26,891 bases of DNA from JAVVTQ01 sp036653595 (GTDB lineage: Bacteria; Bacillota; Clostridia; Oscillospirales; Ruminococcaceae). The stretch covers positions 1 through 26,891 of the forward strand of contig JAVVTQ010000022.1 of NCBI GenBank assembly GCA_036653595.1, written 5' to 3'. Below, one piece after another: positions 14,659 through 22,473 of the stretch. Numbering within the stretch: position 1 is the first letter of the stretch; each line of letters begins with the position of its first letter. The notes beneath the pieces were generated by a model. That model was not told the origin of the DNA. It was given only the letters and a program-made list of their open reading frames with translations, and made no database searches. The position numbers and the translations under genes were made by a program.

Positions 14659-15729
14659 ATGGGCGGGATGAACTATACTGCTGTTGAGAGCACAAAGCTT
14701 GCCACAGCGGAAATATACGGCAAAACCCTAGTTGAGCTGGGCGAAAAAGACCCAAGAGTTGTGGCACTCACTGCTGACCTTGCGAAATCGACAAAAATCG
14801 GAGATTTCCAAAAGAAATTCCCCGAGAGGTTCTTCAATGTCGGAATAGCGGAGCAGAACTTGTTCGGCGTGGCGGCGGGTATGGCAAAGAGCGGGCTTAT
14901 TCCGTTTGCGAGCACATTCTCGGTCTTTGCAAGCATGAGGGCGACAGATCAGCTGCATACCGATATATGCTACCAAAAAGCCAATGTGAAAATCATCGGC
15001 ACACATGGCGGCACCTCCTTTGGACAGGCGGGCTCAACTCACCATGCAATTGAGGATATAGCGATGGTCAGAAGCCTTGCCAACCTAAAGGTCATTGTTC
15101 CTGCTGACGGCTATGAGACGGCAAATGCAATTCGCGCGGCCTATGAAATTGACGGTCCTGTGTACATTCGAATAAATCGAGGGTTTGATCAGGTCGTCTA
15201 CAACACTGAAAACTACGGATTTGAATTTGGCAAGGGCGTTTTAATGAATGACGGCGACGACATAACGGTCATAGCAAACGGAAGCTGCGTATTTCAGGCA
15301 ATTCAAGCGGCGCGCATTCTGGAAAGTGACTACAAAATCAACGTCCGTGTAATAAACCTCCACACAATAAAACCTATCGACAAAGAGATAATCCTCAAAG
15401 CAGTCGAGGAGACGCGCAGGATTATTACGGTCGAAGATCACACCGTTATCGGCGGACTGGGCACGGCCGTCGGAGAAGTTGTTCTCGAGAGCGGAAAGGC
15501 ATGTGCGTTTAAAAAGCTCGGCATAAACGATCATTTCAGTGAGCTTGGATTCCACGAGGACCTGCTGAGCATAAACGGAATCGACGCGGAGAATATCGTA
15601 AAGACGGTGGTAGATGTTATGAAGCGCGCAAAGGTGGTCGAAATCGCCGGCGGAGCAAAGGTGCAAAAGGCGCTCAAATTTGACGAGCGAGATTTTGAGG
15701 TCGACATTGACTGGACAGATGAGGTGTGA
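14659..15729 (+). CDS. transketolase, C-terminal (pyrimidine-binding) subunit
   Basis: This 356-residue partner of the preceding subunit carries the pyrimidine-binding domain with the catalytic Glu in NVGIAEQNLFG (E65), FASTFSVFASMRATDQ, GGTSFGQAGSTHHAIEDIA (118-135), PADGYETANAIRAA and a C-terminal transketolase domain (ITVIANGSCVFQAIQAARIL, then ITVEDHTVIGGLGTAV). All expected parts are present. AAGGAGG lies 10 nt upstream of the ATG at 14659; a second ATG three codons later is an alternative. The stop overlaps a GTG, two codons before the ATG of the last gene, so the genes are closely coupled. DXS and pyruvate dehydrogenase E1-beta share the domain but differ in length and motifs. Confidence 0.9.
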   Translation: MGGMNYTAVESTKLATAEIYGKTLVELGEKDPRVVALTADLAKSTKIGDFQKKFPERFFNVGIAEQNLFGVAAGMAKSGLIPFASTFSVFASMRATDQLHTDICYQKANVKIIGTHGGTSFGQAGSTHHAIEDIAMVRSLANLKVIVPADGYETANAIRAAYEIDGPVYIRINRGFDQVVYNTENYGFEFGKGVLMNDGDDITVIANGSCVFQAIQAARILESDYKINVRVINLHTIKPIDKEIILKAVEETRRIITVEDHTVIGGLGTAVGEVVLESGKACAFKKLGINDHFSELGFHEDLLSINGIDAENIVKTVVDVMKRAKVVEIAGGAKVQKALKFDERDFEVDIDWTDEV

Positions 15730-15731
15730 AC

Positions 15732-16559
15732 ATGGCGAATGTAACGCAAAATGACCTCTATGCCGCGCGAATTTTCTTTAACTCGGCGCTTCCATTGCTC
15801 AAAGTTGTGGTGGAAAGCAAACCGGAGCTTGCAAAGAAATTTGCGGGAAAGAGCTTCGTCTTTCAGGTTTCCGCGCTCTATGACAAGGCAGAGAGCGGGA
15901 AGATGGCGACACATTTTGTCGTCAAGGACGGAAAATTTGAAGTCAAGGTTTCAGAAATTCACAAAAATCCCGATATAGAATTTGTTTTTTCAGATCTTGC
16001 CAAGTTTATTCTTTTCTTTTCAGGCAGAGGGATGCCTCTCCCGAAGATGAAAGGAATAGTCAAGAACTTCGGAACATTCTTGTCGCTCATGCAGGCTCTT
16101 CTGGCCATGGCGGGGCTGCTGCAGGCAAAGGACGCCCCAAAGGACGCAAAGGAGCAGGAGCTGCTGGTAAAGCTGTATTTTTATCTTCTTCCAAACGGCA
16201 TAAGCCAGCTGAACAAGGCAGGGCACGAAAAAATACACAAATGGGCGCTCGAGTCGCCGGACAGGGCATATGCTTTTGCTGTGACGGGATACCCCGAACT
16301 CAACAGCTATATTCGCATAAAAGAGGGCAACTCAAAGGCGGGCAGGGGAGAATATCAGCGCTGCAAGCCATTCCTGACACTCAGATTTGACACACCCATG
16401 CATGCACTTGATATACTTATGGGCAAGGGCGATATGATAGACTTTATATCGCAGGGCTTTTTGAATGTTGAGGGGGCACCGGAGTTTGCGGGAATTGTCG
16501 GCGATTTTATGTTTGTCGTCGGCGATTACGCAAAGGGCCTTTATCTGGACTGGAAATAA
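15732..16559 (+). CDS. tandem SCP2-like protein, last of the five-gene operon
   Basis: The 275-residue protein has the same two-part plan as the first gene of the operon. The first half has FVVKDGKFEVKVSEIH, NPDIEFVFSDLAKFILFFSG and PLPKMKG; the second half has FLTLRFDTPMHALDILMGKGD and FISQGFLNVEGAPEFAG. The halves are joined by a helical segment (about 105-160) with Ala/Leu-rich stretches but no clear membrane helix. It looks paralogous to the first gene though strongly diverged. The ATG at 15732 has GAGG 7 nt upstream; a GTG two codons before it overlaps the transketolase stop. It ends the operon, with a strong hairpin 50 nt on. A lipid-binding or scaffold role is inferred only from the fold. 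Confidence 0.62.
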   Translation: MANVTQNDLYAARIFFNSALPLLKVVVESKPELAKKFAGKSFVFQVSALYDKAESGKMATHFVVKDGKFEVKVSEIHKNPDIEFVFSDLAKFILFFSGRGMPLPKMKGIVKNFGTFLSLMQALLAMAGLLQAKDAPKDAKEQELLVKLYFYLLPNGISQLNKAGHEKIHKWALESPDRAYAFAVTGYPELNSYIRIKEGNSKAGRGEYQRCKPFLTLRFDTPMHALDILMGKGDMIDFISQGFLNVEGAPEFAGIVGDFMFVVGDYAKGLYLDWK

Positions 16560-16609
16560 GCCTCTGTATTTGCGCAGCAAATTGTGTAGGCACTAAAAAA
16601 ACGACAAGA

Positions 16610-16634
16610 CCGGCAGGAGAATTTCTCCTGCCGG
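16610..16634 (+). terminator. terminator of the five-gene operon
   Basis: CCGGCAGGAGAA and TTCTCCTGCCGG form a 12-bp perfect stem around one central base. The following CCTTTCAC is a weak T-tract. It lies 50 nt after the last stop codon. The further stretch up to 16839 holds a 7-bp inverted repeat (GCAGACG 16660-16666, CGTCTGC 16704-16710) but no gene. Confidence 0.75.
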
Positions 16635-16839
16635 CCTTTCACTGTGAGGGCAAGCGGCCGCAGACGGAAGACGGTATACCGCCTAGCACAGAAACAAAGC
16701 AATCGTCTGCGCTTTGCTCGGCATAAACCGCATATTAAAAAAAGCAGTGGTATGCGATGATGCACTTTTTTTATGCAGATTCAATTTTCAAAAAATTCGT
16801 GAGAAACACTGTTTAAAAGTCTGTGATTATGACAGATAC

Positions 16840-16868
16840 TTGCATAATACATCAAATTCAAATACAAT
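16840..16868 (+). promoter_or_regulatory. promoter of the PAP2-family gene
   Basis: TTGCAT (16840-16845), a 17-nt spacer and TACAAT (16863-16868) form a good promoter about 65 bp before the start codon. A small hairpin GCGCC/GGCGC lies in the leader just before the ribosome binding site. Confidence 0.65.
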
Positions 16869-16934
16869 TAACCATGTAAATTATTAAAAAAAGCGCCAAA
16901 TGGAGGCGCAGTTTTGGCAGGAGCCTAAAAATAT

Positions 16935-17606
16935 ATGAGAGAAAAACCGAAGATTCCGTACTATACTGTTATACCGATACTGTTCACCTTTTTTGAGGCA
17001 TTGCTCTTTTACAGAATTCCGATGGATTTGTGCGAGAAGCTTTACCACTATGATTTCACAACGGCGTTTGACCGCGCCGTGCCTCTTATCCCATGGACTG
17101 TGGTCATATACCTGAGCTTTGCCGTGTTTCTTGGCGTCAACTATGCACTTGTCGGAACGATAAGCAAAGAGGCATTCTACAGGCTTTTTGCGGCTGACAT
17201 GGTTGGCAGGGTTATTTCTATGCTTATTTTTATATTTTTGCCGACCACAAATGTTCGCCCCGAGATAGTTGTGACGGATTTATTCACATGGGTGTTAAAC
17301 CTCGTGTACACAGTTGACATGCCGGCAAATCTTTTGCCGTCGGTACACTGCCTTGTCACATGGTTCGCTTTTATAGCCCTGCTTGGAAAGAACAATAAAA
17401 TTAAAACATGGTACAAGGTGTTTTCATTCGTTTATGCGATGCTCATATTTATATCGACAATGACAACGAAGCAGCACATATATTACGACGTTCTGCTGGG
17501 CGCCTTCATAGCGCAGGTGGTGTACATGATGCGCGGCAAGTTCGGGTTTTACAGAATATTTGAGAGAATATTCACTAAAATCAATCGACTTCTCAAAATA
17601 GAATAA
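16935..17606 (+). CDS. PAP2-superfamily membrane protein (lipid phosphatase/inositolphosphotransferase-like)
   Basis: The 223-residue protein has about six membrane segments and two of the PAP2 motifs: PSVH (135-138) and TMTTKQHIYYDVLLG (175-189), in which H181 and D185 match the conserved H and D of the third motif. The first motif (KxxxxxxRP) is weak; NVRPE near 106-110 may be its relic. The layout, with a long region before PSVH, resembles the clostridial PAP2 proteins related to inositolphosphorylceramide synthase. Members act on lipid phosphates such as phosphatidic acid or undecaprenyl pyrophosphate in the membrane. An AGGAG lies 10 nt upstream of the ATG. Its neighbours (SCP2-like operon, MscS) give no firm pathway. 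Confidence 0.85.
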   Translation: MREKPKIPYYTVIPILFTFFEALLFYRIPMDLCEKLYHYDFTTAFDRAVPLIPWTVVIYLSFAVFLGVNYALVGTISKEAFYRLFAADMVGRVISMLIFIFLPTTNVRPEIVVTDLFTWVLNLVYTVDMPANLLPSVHCLVTWFAFIALLGKNNKIKTWYKVFSFVYAMLIFISTMTTKQHIYYDVLLGAFIAQVVYMMRGKFGFYRIFERIFTKINRLLKIE

Positions 17607-17633
17607 AGAGGCGCAAAATAAACAAGACCGCGC

Positions 17634-18440
17634 TCACTTTTGTGCCATGTGAACATTGATATGGTTATAAGTCATCTCGACATGATTTTTGTCAAAAACG
17701 CGTTTTACTGTTTCGTTCAGCCCAAAGTATCCCGCCCAATAATCGTCTGTTTTCACCCAAACGCGAACGGCATATTCTATCGAGCTTTCCTTATATGACA
17801 TGACGCCGACAAAGGACGCGGGGTCGGCGACCAGTTCCGCCGTCTCGGCAATTGCCTCATTGAGCGAAGCTTTGACGAGTTCTATGGAGCAGTCATAGGA
17901 TGCATTGAACAAAAGGTCAATTCGGCGAAGCGGCTGTGTGGTGTAATTGACAATTTTCCCGGCGGAGATTTCGCTGTTTGGAACAAAAATAAGCTTGTTG
18001 TCGGCTGTCAGAAGTTTGGTGTAGGTCATTCCAATTTCACTGGCAGTGCCGGAGACATCCTTAGCCTCAATATAGTCTCCTACCTTAAACGGCTTTGAGA
18101 TGAGTATCATTATCCCGCTAGCAAGGTTTGACAGCGAGCTTTGAATTGCAAGCGAAATCGCCAAGCCCGCTACACTGAAGACGGCTATGAACGAGGTTAC
18201 CGAAATGCCGAGATTGTCAATTACAATCATCACAACAACAAAGAACAGCAGAATTTTTATTGTTGAATATAAAAAAGAGTGAAGACTTTTTTCAACCGGC
18301 ATCTTCTCAACAACTTTTTTTGCAAACCGCAGTATCACCTTGACCGCGAGCAGACATACCACAAGCAAAATCAGGGATGTCAAAATTGCTTCGAGCTTAA
18401 AAGAAAATATGGACAAATTCATCAAATCATCAAATGTCAA
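17634..18440 (-). CDS. small-conductance mechanosensitive channel (MscS family)
   Basis: This is a three-helix MscS channel of normal short length (about 268 residues). Two N-terminal helices are followed by the pore helix FIAVFSVAGLAISLAIQSSLSNLASGIMILI, rich in Gly/Ala, then the beta domain (PFKVGDYIEAKDVSGTASEIGMTYTKLLTADNKLIFVPNSEI) and the C-terminal alpha/beta domain. It protects cells from hypo-osmotic shock by releasing solutes. An upstream GTG at 18449 lies only one base from the AGGGAG site; the TTG at 18440 has 8-nt spacing, so I chose it (an ATG six codons further in is also possible). The gene is convergent with the PAP2 gene, 27 bp apart. Confidence 0.88.
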   Translation of the reverse strand: MTFDDLMNLSIFSFKLEAILTSLILLVVCLLAVKVILRFAKKVVEKMPVEKSLHSFLYSTIKILLFFVVVMIVIDNLGISVTSFIAVFSVAGLAISLAIQSSLSNLASGIMILISKPFKVGDYIEAKDVSGTASEIGMTYTKLLTADNKLIFVPNSEISAGKIVNYTTQPLRRIDLLFNASYDCSIELVKASLNEAIAETAELVADPASFVGVMSYKESSIEYAVRVWVKTDDYWAGYFGLNETVKRVFDKNHVEMTYNHINVHMAQK

Positions 18441-18605
18441 AACCGGCACTCCCTTTGGCGGCCGCCATCAAACGGCCGAAAATTCTCAATGTGTAATAAA
18501 ATAAAGTAAAATCGCGGAAATTATAGTTGTCAAAAAAAGTATATCATATATTCCCTTACAGTACATCCCGCACTGCAATAAAACCTAAAACAAAAGAGGC
18601 GTGAG

Positions 18606-19709
18606 TTGGTGGAAAATATTATAAGCTATGTCGGCAATGAGCTGCGAACCTTTGACCAAAAACCATTTTGCAACGTCGACAGCCTTGTGCTTTCGCAGCT
18701 TGCATATGTGCACTTTGATGGCTTTGTCCCACCGCCGAATAAATGCGCGAGCGCTGTCACTGTGATGTCGCTTTTCAAAGCCGAGTATTTTAGCAGCCTT
18801 TTCGACGGAACGAGGGATGCTGAGAAAAGCAGACAGATGTTTCTTAACATGGCAGCCAGTCCGCGCTTTCGCGGCATAAAGATTTGCGGCTACATAAACA
18901 AGTTCGACGCTGACAGCAGCATGCAGTTTTGCGCCGTGACCTTTTCTCTCGGCGATGACACAAACTATATCGCATTTCGCGGCACAGACGGCACGATGGT
19001 CGGATGGAAAGAGGATTTCGATATGGCCTTTATCTGTCCGGTTCCCGCCCAATATGAGAGCGTGCAGTACATAAACGAAATTGGCGGGTGCACGCGCGGC
19101 ACTCTGCGGGTTGGAGGACATTCGAAGGGCGGAAATCTCGCGGTTTATGCGGCCATGAAATGCTCACGCGAGGTAAGGGACAGAGTCACGGATATTTACA
19201 GCCATGACGGGCCGGGATTTCGAAAAGAAGTTATAGAAAGCGCGGACTTTGAGAGCATTGTCGGGCGAATTGATAAGACGCTGCCAAAATCCTCTGTCAT
19301 CGGTATGCTTCTGCAAAATCATGAAAAGTATTCGGTTGTCGACAGCGACCGCTTTTGGATAATGCAGCACGACCCGTTTTCTTGGGAAATAGATAAGGAC
19401 AAATTTCGCGTTATCGATAAAATATCGTCCGGAGCGCAGTATATTAACGATACGTTTGCAAAATGGCTCAGCGAGCAGTCGGACGAAAAAAGGCAGCTCT
19501 TTGTCAACACCCTGTTCAACATCATGAAGTCGACAAATGCCGAAACCCTAAATCAGATAACGGACAACTGGGCGCGGCAGATTCCCACATTCTACTCGGC
19601 ATATAAGGATTTAGACGAGGAGACGAAGAAGGAATTGGCGGATCTGATAAAGGAACTTGCTAAGATTGCAATTAAAAATATCGGTGATGACAATAAATTT
19701 CTAAAGTAG
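18606..19709 (+). CDS. Mbeg1-like/DUF2974 alpha/beta hydrolase (lipase-like)
   Basis: The 367-residue protein matches the Mbeg1-like (DUF2974) family of lipase-type alpha/beta hydrolases common in Firmicutes. It has VDSLVLSQLAYVHFD (24-38), the oxyanion-type strand YIAFRGTDGTMVGWKEDF (121-138), the nucleophile elbow GGHSKGGNLAVYAA (170-183, S173) and DIYSHDGPGF (196-205). A conserved LPKSSVIGMLL and a later HDPFSW follow; catalytic Asp and His are likely in this part. No signal peptide is seen, so it is probably cytoplasmic. The start is TTG at 18606, with AGAGG 6 nt upstream; the GTG one codon later is the alternative. The substrate is unknown. A terminator follows within 50 nt, so it is monocistronic. 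Confidence 0.85.
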   Translation: MVENIISYVGNELRTFDQKPFCNVDSLVLSQLAYVHFDGFVPPPNKCASAVTVMSLFKAEYFSSLFDGTRDAEKSRQMFLNMAASPRFRGIKICGYINKFDADSSMQFCAVTFSLGDDTNYIAFRGTDGTMVGWKEDFDMAFICPVPAQYESVQYINEIGGCTRGTLRVGGHSKGGNLAVYAAMKCSREVRDRVTDIYSHDGPGFRKEVIESADFESIVGRIDKTLPKSSVIGMLLQNHEKYSVVDSDRFWIMQHDPFSWEIDKDKFRVIDKISSGAQYINDTFAKWLSEQSDEKRQLFVNTLFNIMKSTNAETLNQITDNWARQIPTFYSAYKDLDEETKKELADLIKELAKIAIKNIGDDNKFLK

Positions 19710-19755
19710 CGTCACTCAAGAAAGATGCGAGAAAACTCAAAATTCCATGCATGCA

Positions 19756-19783
19756 AAAAGCCGTCACATAAGTGGCGGCTTTT
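19756..19783 (+). terminator. intrinsic terminator after the Mbeg1-like gene
   Basis: AAAAGCCGTCAC, ATAA and GTGGCGGCTTTT form a stem of twelve pairs with one T-G wobble and a short T-tract. It lies 46 nt behind the stop codon. Confidence 0.85.
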
Positions 19784-19920
19784 AGAAAAAAGGAGGAAAA
19801 AATGAAAAATGATGAAGACAGGTCAGGTGGAAGTTATCCGTTCCTTTTCCTGTAATCATATTGTAACCTAATTGTAGCTATTTGTAAATACTTTTCAAAA
19901 ATAATTTAAGTTTTTTTAGT

Positions 19921-19949
19921 TTGCTTTATTTAATAACAGATTATATAAT
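19921..19949 (+). promoter_or_regulatory. promoter of the aspartate kinase operon
   Basis: TTGCTT (19921-19926), a 17-nt spacer and TATAAT (19944-19949) lie about 70 bp before the aspartate kinase start. In the leader, TAAACCG (19985-19991) and CGGTTTA (20010-20016) can pair and would hide part of the ribosome binding site GAAAGGCGG. Confidence 0.7.
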
Positions 19950-20019
19950 ACTTTAAGTAACGAAACACCGGATTTGCCGTATGATAAACCGTCTTAATCT
20001 AACGAAAGGCGGTTTACCT

Positions 20020-21219
20020 ATGTCAATAGCTGTACTGAAATTCGGGGGAAGTTCGCTTTCCAATGCCAAAAAGCTTATAAATGCCGCTCAAATTGTAAAA
20101 GAAACCTTGAAGAAGTACAAGAAGGTAGCTCTGATTGTGTCGGCGCAGGGCGATACTACCGACGATTTGATTGAAAGAGCCGAAAAAATCAGCACAAGTC
20201 CAAACCCTCGGGAACTTGACGCGCTTCTGGCCTGCGGAGAGCAGCAGTCTGCGGCGCTTGTTGCGTTGGCTTTGCTTGAAATTGACGTGCAGGCGGTATC
20301 ACTTAATGCATTTCAGGCAGGAATATGCTGTGACGGCGTTTTTGGAAATTCCCGCATAGTGTCGATCGACGAAGAAAAAATTAAAAATAGGTTCACGAAG
20401 AGCGATGTCATTGTAATAACCGGATTTCAGGGCATCGATGCAATGGATAACATCTCGACACTGGGCAGGGGCGGCTCCGATACCAGCGCGGTGGCGGTGG
20501 CGGCGGCTCTTAAGGCTGAAGTCTGCGTAATATATACGGATGTGGATGGAGTGTTTTCCGCCGACCCGCGCAAGGTGCCGCAGGCGGTGCTGATAGAAAA
20601 GATAAACTTTGACGAAATGCTGGAATTCGCATCCTTGGGCGCGGGAGTTCTGCACAGCAGGTCGGTTGAGGTTGGGAAAAAATACGGCATTGAAATTGAA
20701 GTCAAGAACAACAATAACGCTTCAACCGGAACAAGGGTAAGCGGCGATTACATAGAATGCGGAAAGATAAAGGGTGTCACCTCTCAAAGGCACTGTTCAT
20801 TGTTGGAGCTTGATACAAACAGCAGCGGCGTGAGCTTGGTCGCAAAATTGTTTTCAAAGCTAGCGCAAAAAAGAGTGACAATCGACTTTGTTTCACTTTC
20901 GGGAAACAAAGATGGAAGTGCAAAGCTTGCTGTCTGCGTAAAAACCGACGACGCGCATTATGTTGAGGAGGAGATGTCGGCACTTTCAAAAAATGGAGTG
21001 TCGAAGAGCCGCAGAACAGACGGCTTGGCCAAAATATCGCTTGTCGGCTGCGGGATTGCAGGCAGACCGGAGACGGCGGCAAGACTGCTTAGAACTTTGG
21101 CAGAAGGAAAAATAGAGATTTATGCAATTGCTATAAACGAGATGAAAATATCAACACTAATAGATGAAAGGCAAGAAGAGTCCGCGCTTAGCGCAGCTCA
21201 CAGGGAATTTATAAATTGA
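20020..21219 (+). CDS. aspartate kinase
   Basis: The 399-residue enzyme phosphorylates aspartate, the first step to lysine, threonine, methionine and diaminopimelate. It has the N-terminal KFGGSSLS (7-14), VSAQGDTTD, GFQG, TLGRGGSDTSAVAVAAAL, YTDVDGVFSADPR and EFASLGAGVLHSRS, followed by two ACT domains (GVSLVAKLFSKLAQKRVTIDFVS, then ISLVGCGIAGRPETAARLL). The size suits a monofunctional feedback-regulated enzyme (LysC/DapG type). The ATG at 20020 is preceded by AAGGCGG with 7-nt spacing; an in-frame ATG 13 codons earlier has no site. No lysine riboswitch precedes it. The peptidase-like gene overlaps its stop by 4 nt (TTGA), which is an unusual partner. Which isozyme it is cannot be told. Confidence 0.93.
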   Translation: MSIAVLKFGGSSLSNAKKLINAAQIVKETLKKYKKVALIVSAQGDTTDDLIERAEKISTSPNPRELDALLACGEQQSAALVALALLEIDVQAVSLNAFQAGICCDGVFGNSRIVSIDEEKIKNRFTKSDVIVITGFQGIDAMDNISTLGRGGSDTSAVAVAAALKAEVCVIYTDVDGVFSADPRKVPQAVLIEKINFDEMLEFASLGAGVLHSRSVEVGKKYGIEIEVKNNNNASTGTRVSGDYIECGKIKGVTSQRHCSLLELDTNSSGVSLVAKLFSKLAQKRVTIDFVSLSGNKDGSAKLAVCVKTDDAHYVEEEMSALSKNGVSKSRRTDGLAKISLVGCGIAGRPETAARLLRTLAEGKIEIYAIAINEMKISTLIDERQEESALSAAHREFIN

Positions 21220-22472
21220 TTGAGAGAAAAGAGATAGCAAAGGGAATATTTCTGTCAAAACTTGACGGCAACTATAAAAAGACGGCATTGTCCGTCTTTT
21301 TGCGCATGGATACGACGAGGGAAAATGTGACTGCGGGTGCACTGCTGCCGCAGCTGCTGGAGCGAGGCACAAGAAAATATCGCGATACCGTCGAGCTGCG
21401 AAGATATCTCAACAAGCTTTACGGTGCAGGTCTTTCCGCCACGCCAATGAAGTTTGGCAGCACCCGCATCACGGAAATAAACATAAATGGTGTGGCAGGC
21501 GCCTTTGTAGGCGAGCCTGTCGATGAGCTGCGCGCAAAGCTGTTGCTTGAAACACTGTTTGAGCCCAACGCAAGTGATGCCGCTTTTGACGCGGAGTGGA
21601 CAGGCGTTGAAAAAAACAAACTGGCAGAATATATAAAATCATCAATCAACGATAAGCGAACCTATTGTCTCGAGATGCTTGAGGCCGAATATTGCAAAAA
21701 TGATGTGAGGGGTCTGCCGGACAGCGGACTTTTGAGCGATATCGACGCCATAACACCGGAATCTATATATGATTATTACAGAAGCCTTATATCGCAATCA
21801 CAGGTGGAAATAGTCTGTGCCGGAAAGCTTGACGGCGACATGCAGAGCGACTTTTTCAACGAATTTGAGAGGGTAAACCGAGCGCCAAAAGAGCTGGCGG
21901 CGCAAGCGCCGATAGCCAAAAGAAAGCCTGTTGTTGTAAGTCGGCAAATGGACGTTGTACAGGACAAGCTCGCCATGCTTTTCAATTGCGGCTTTTATCT
22001 TTGCGAGCGCGAACAGGCTGTGATGCGAGTTGCAAATGCAATACTCGGAGGGGCGCCGACCTCGCGGCTTTTTATGAATGTGCGTGAGAAGCAAAGCCTT
22101 TGCTACTACTGCTCATCGCGAATTGGAAACAACACGGGCGGAACGCTCACAATAGATGTTGGGACTGAGAAAGCAGATGCTCTGCGCGCGCGAGATGCAA
22201 TTGAGAGGGAATTTGAAGTTCTCAGAGAAAATGGTGTCGGCAAAAAGGAGCTGGCGGAGACAAAGCTCTTGTTTAAAAATATGCTGACAGGAGTGAGGGA
22301 TACGGCAAATTCATATATTTCGAATTATTACGTCGCACTGCTGAAAAACGGATATCCGAAAACTCCCGAAGCGGAGCTGGCAGAGCTTATGACGGTTACT
22401 TCTGATGAGATATGTGAGCTGCTGGGAAAATACGAGCTCAACACGGTCTGCAACATAGCGGGGGAGAACTGA
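21216..22472 (+). CDS. M16 family protein, YfmF-like (non-catalytic partner)
   Basis: The 418-residue protein has the M16 peptidase fold pattern (LLPQLLERGTRKYRDTVELRRYLNKLYGAGLSA near 44-75, then a second domain with LGGAPTSRLFMNVREKQSLCYYCSS) but no HxxEH zinc motif. This matches YfmF, the inactive partner that is encoded with the active YfmH. In Bacillus the pair has been linked to modification of elongation factor EF-P. The start is TTG at 21216, overlapping the aspartate kinase stop by 4 nt, with AGGGA upstream; no ATG exists near the start of the domain. The active partner begins 2 nt after its stop. It is likely cytoplasmic, as no signal peptide is seen. Confidence 0.85.
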   Translation: MIERKEIAKGIFLSKLDGNYKKTALSVFLRMDTTRENVTAGALLPQLLERGTRKYRDTVELRRYLNKLYGAGLSATPMKFGSTRITEININGVAGAFVGEPVDELRAKLLLETLFEPNASDAAFDAEWTGVEKNKLAEYIKSSINDKRTYCLEMLEAEYCKNDVRGLPDSGLLSDIDAITPESIYDYYRSLISQSQVEIVCAGKLDGDMQSDFFNEFERVNRAPKELAAQAPIAKRKPVVVSRQMDVVQDKLAMLFNCGFYLCEREQAVMRVANAILGGAPTSRLFMNVREKQSLCYYCSSRIGNNTGGTLTIDVGTEKADALRARDAIEREFEVLRENGVGKKELAETKLLFKNMLTGVRDTANSYISNYYVALLKNGYPKTPEAELAELMTVTSDEICELLGKYELNTVCNIAGEN

Positions 22473-22473
22473 T

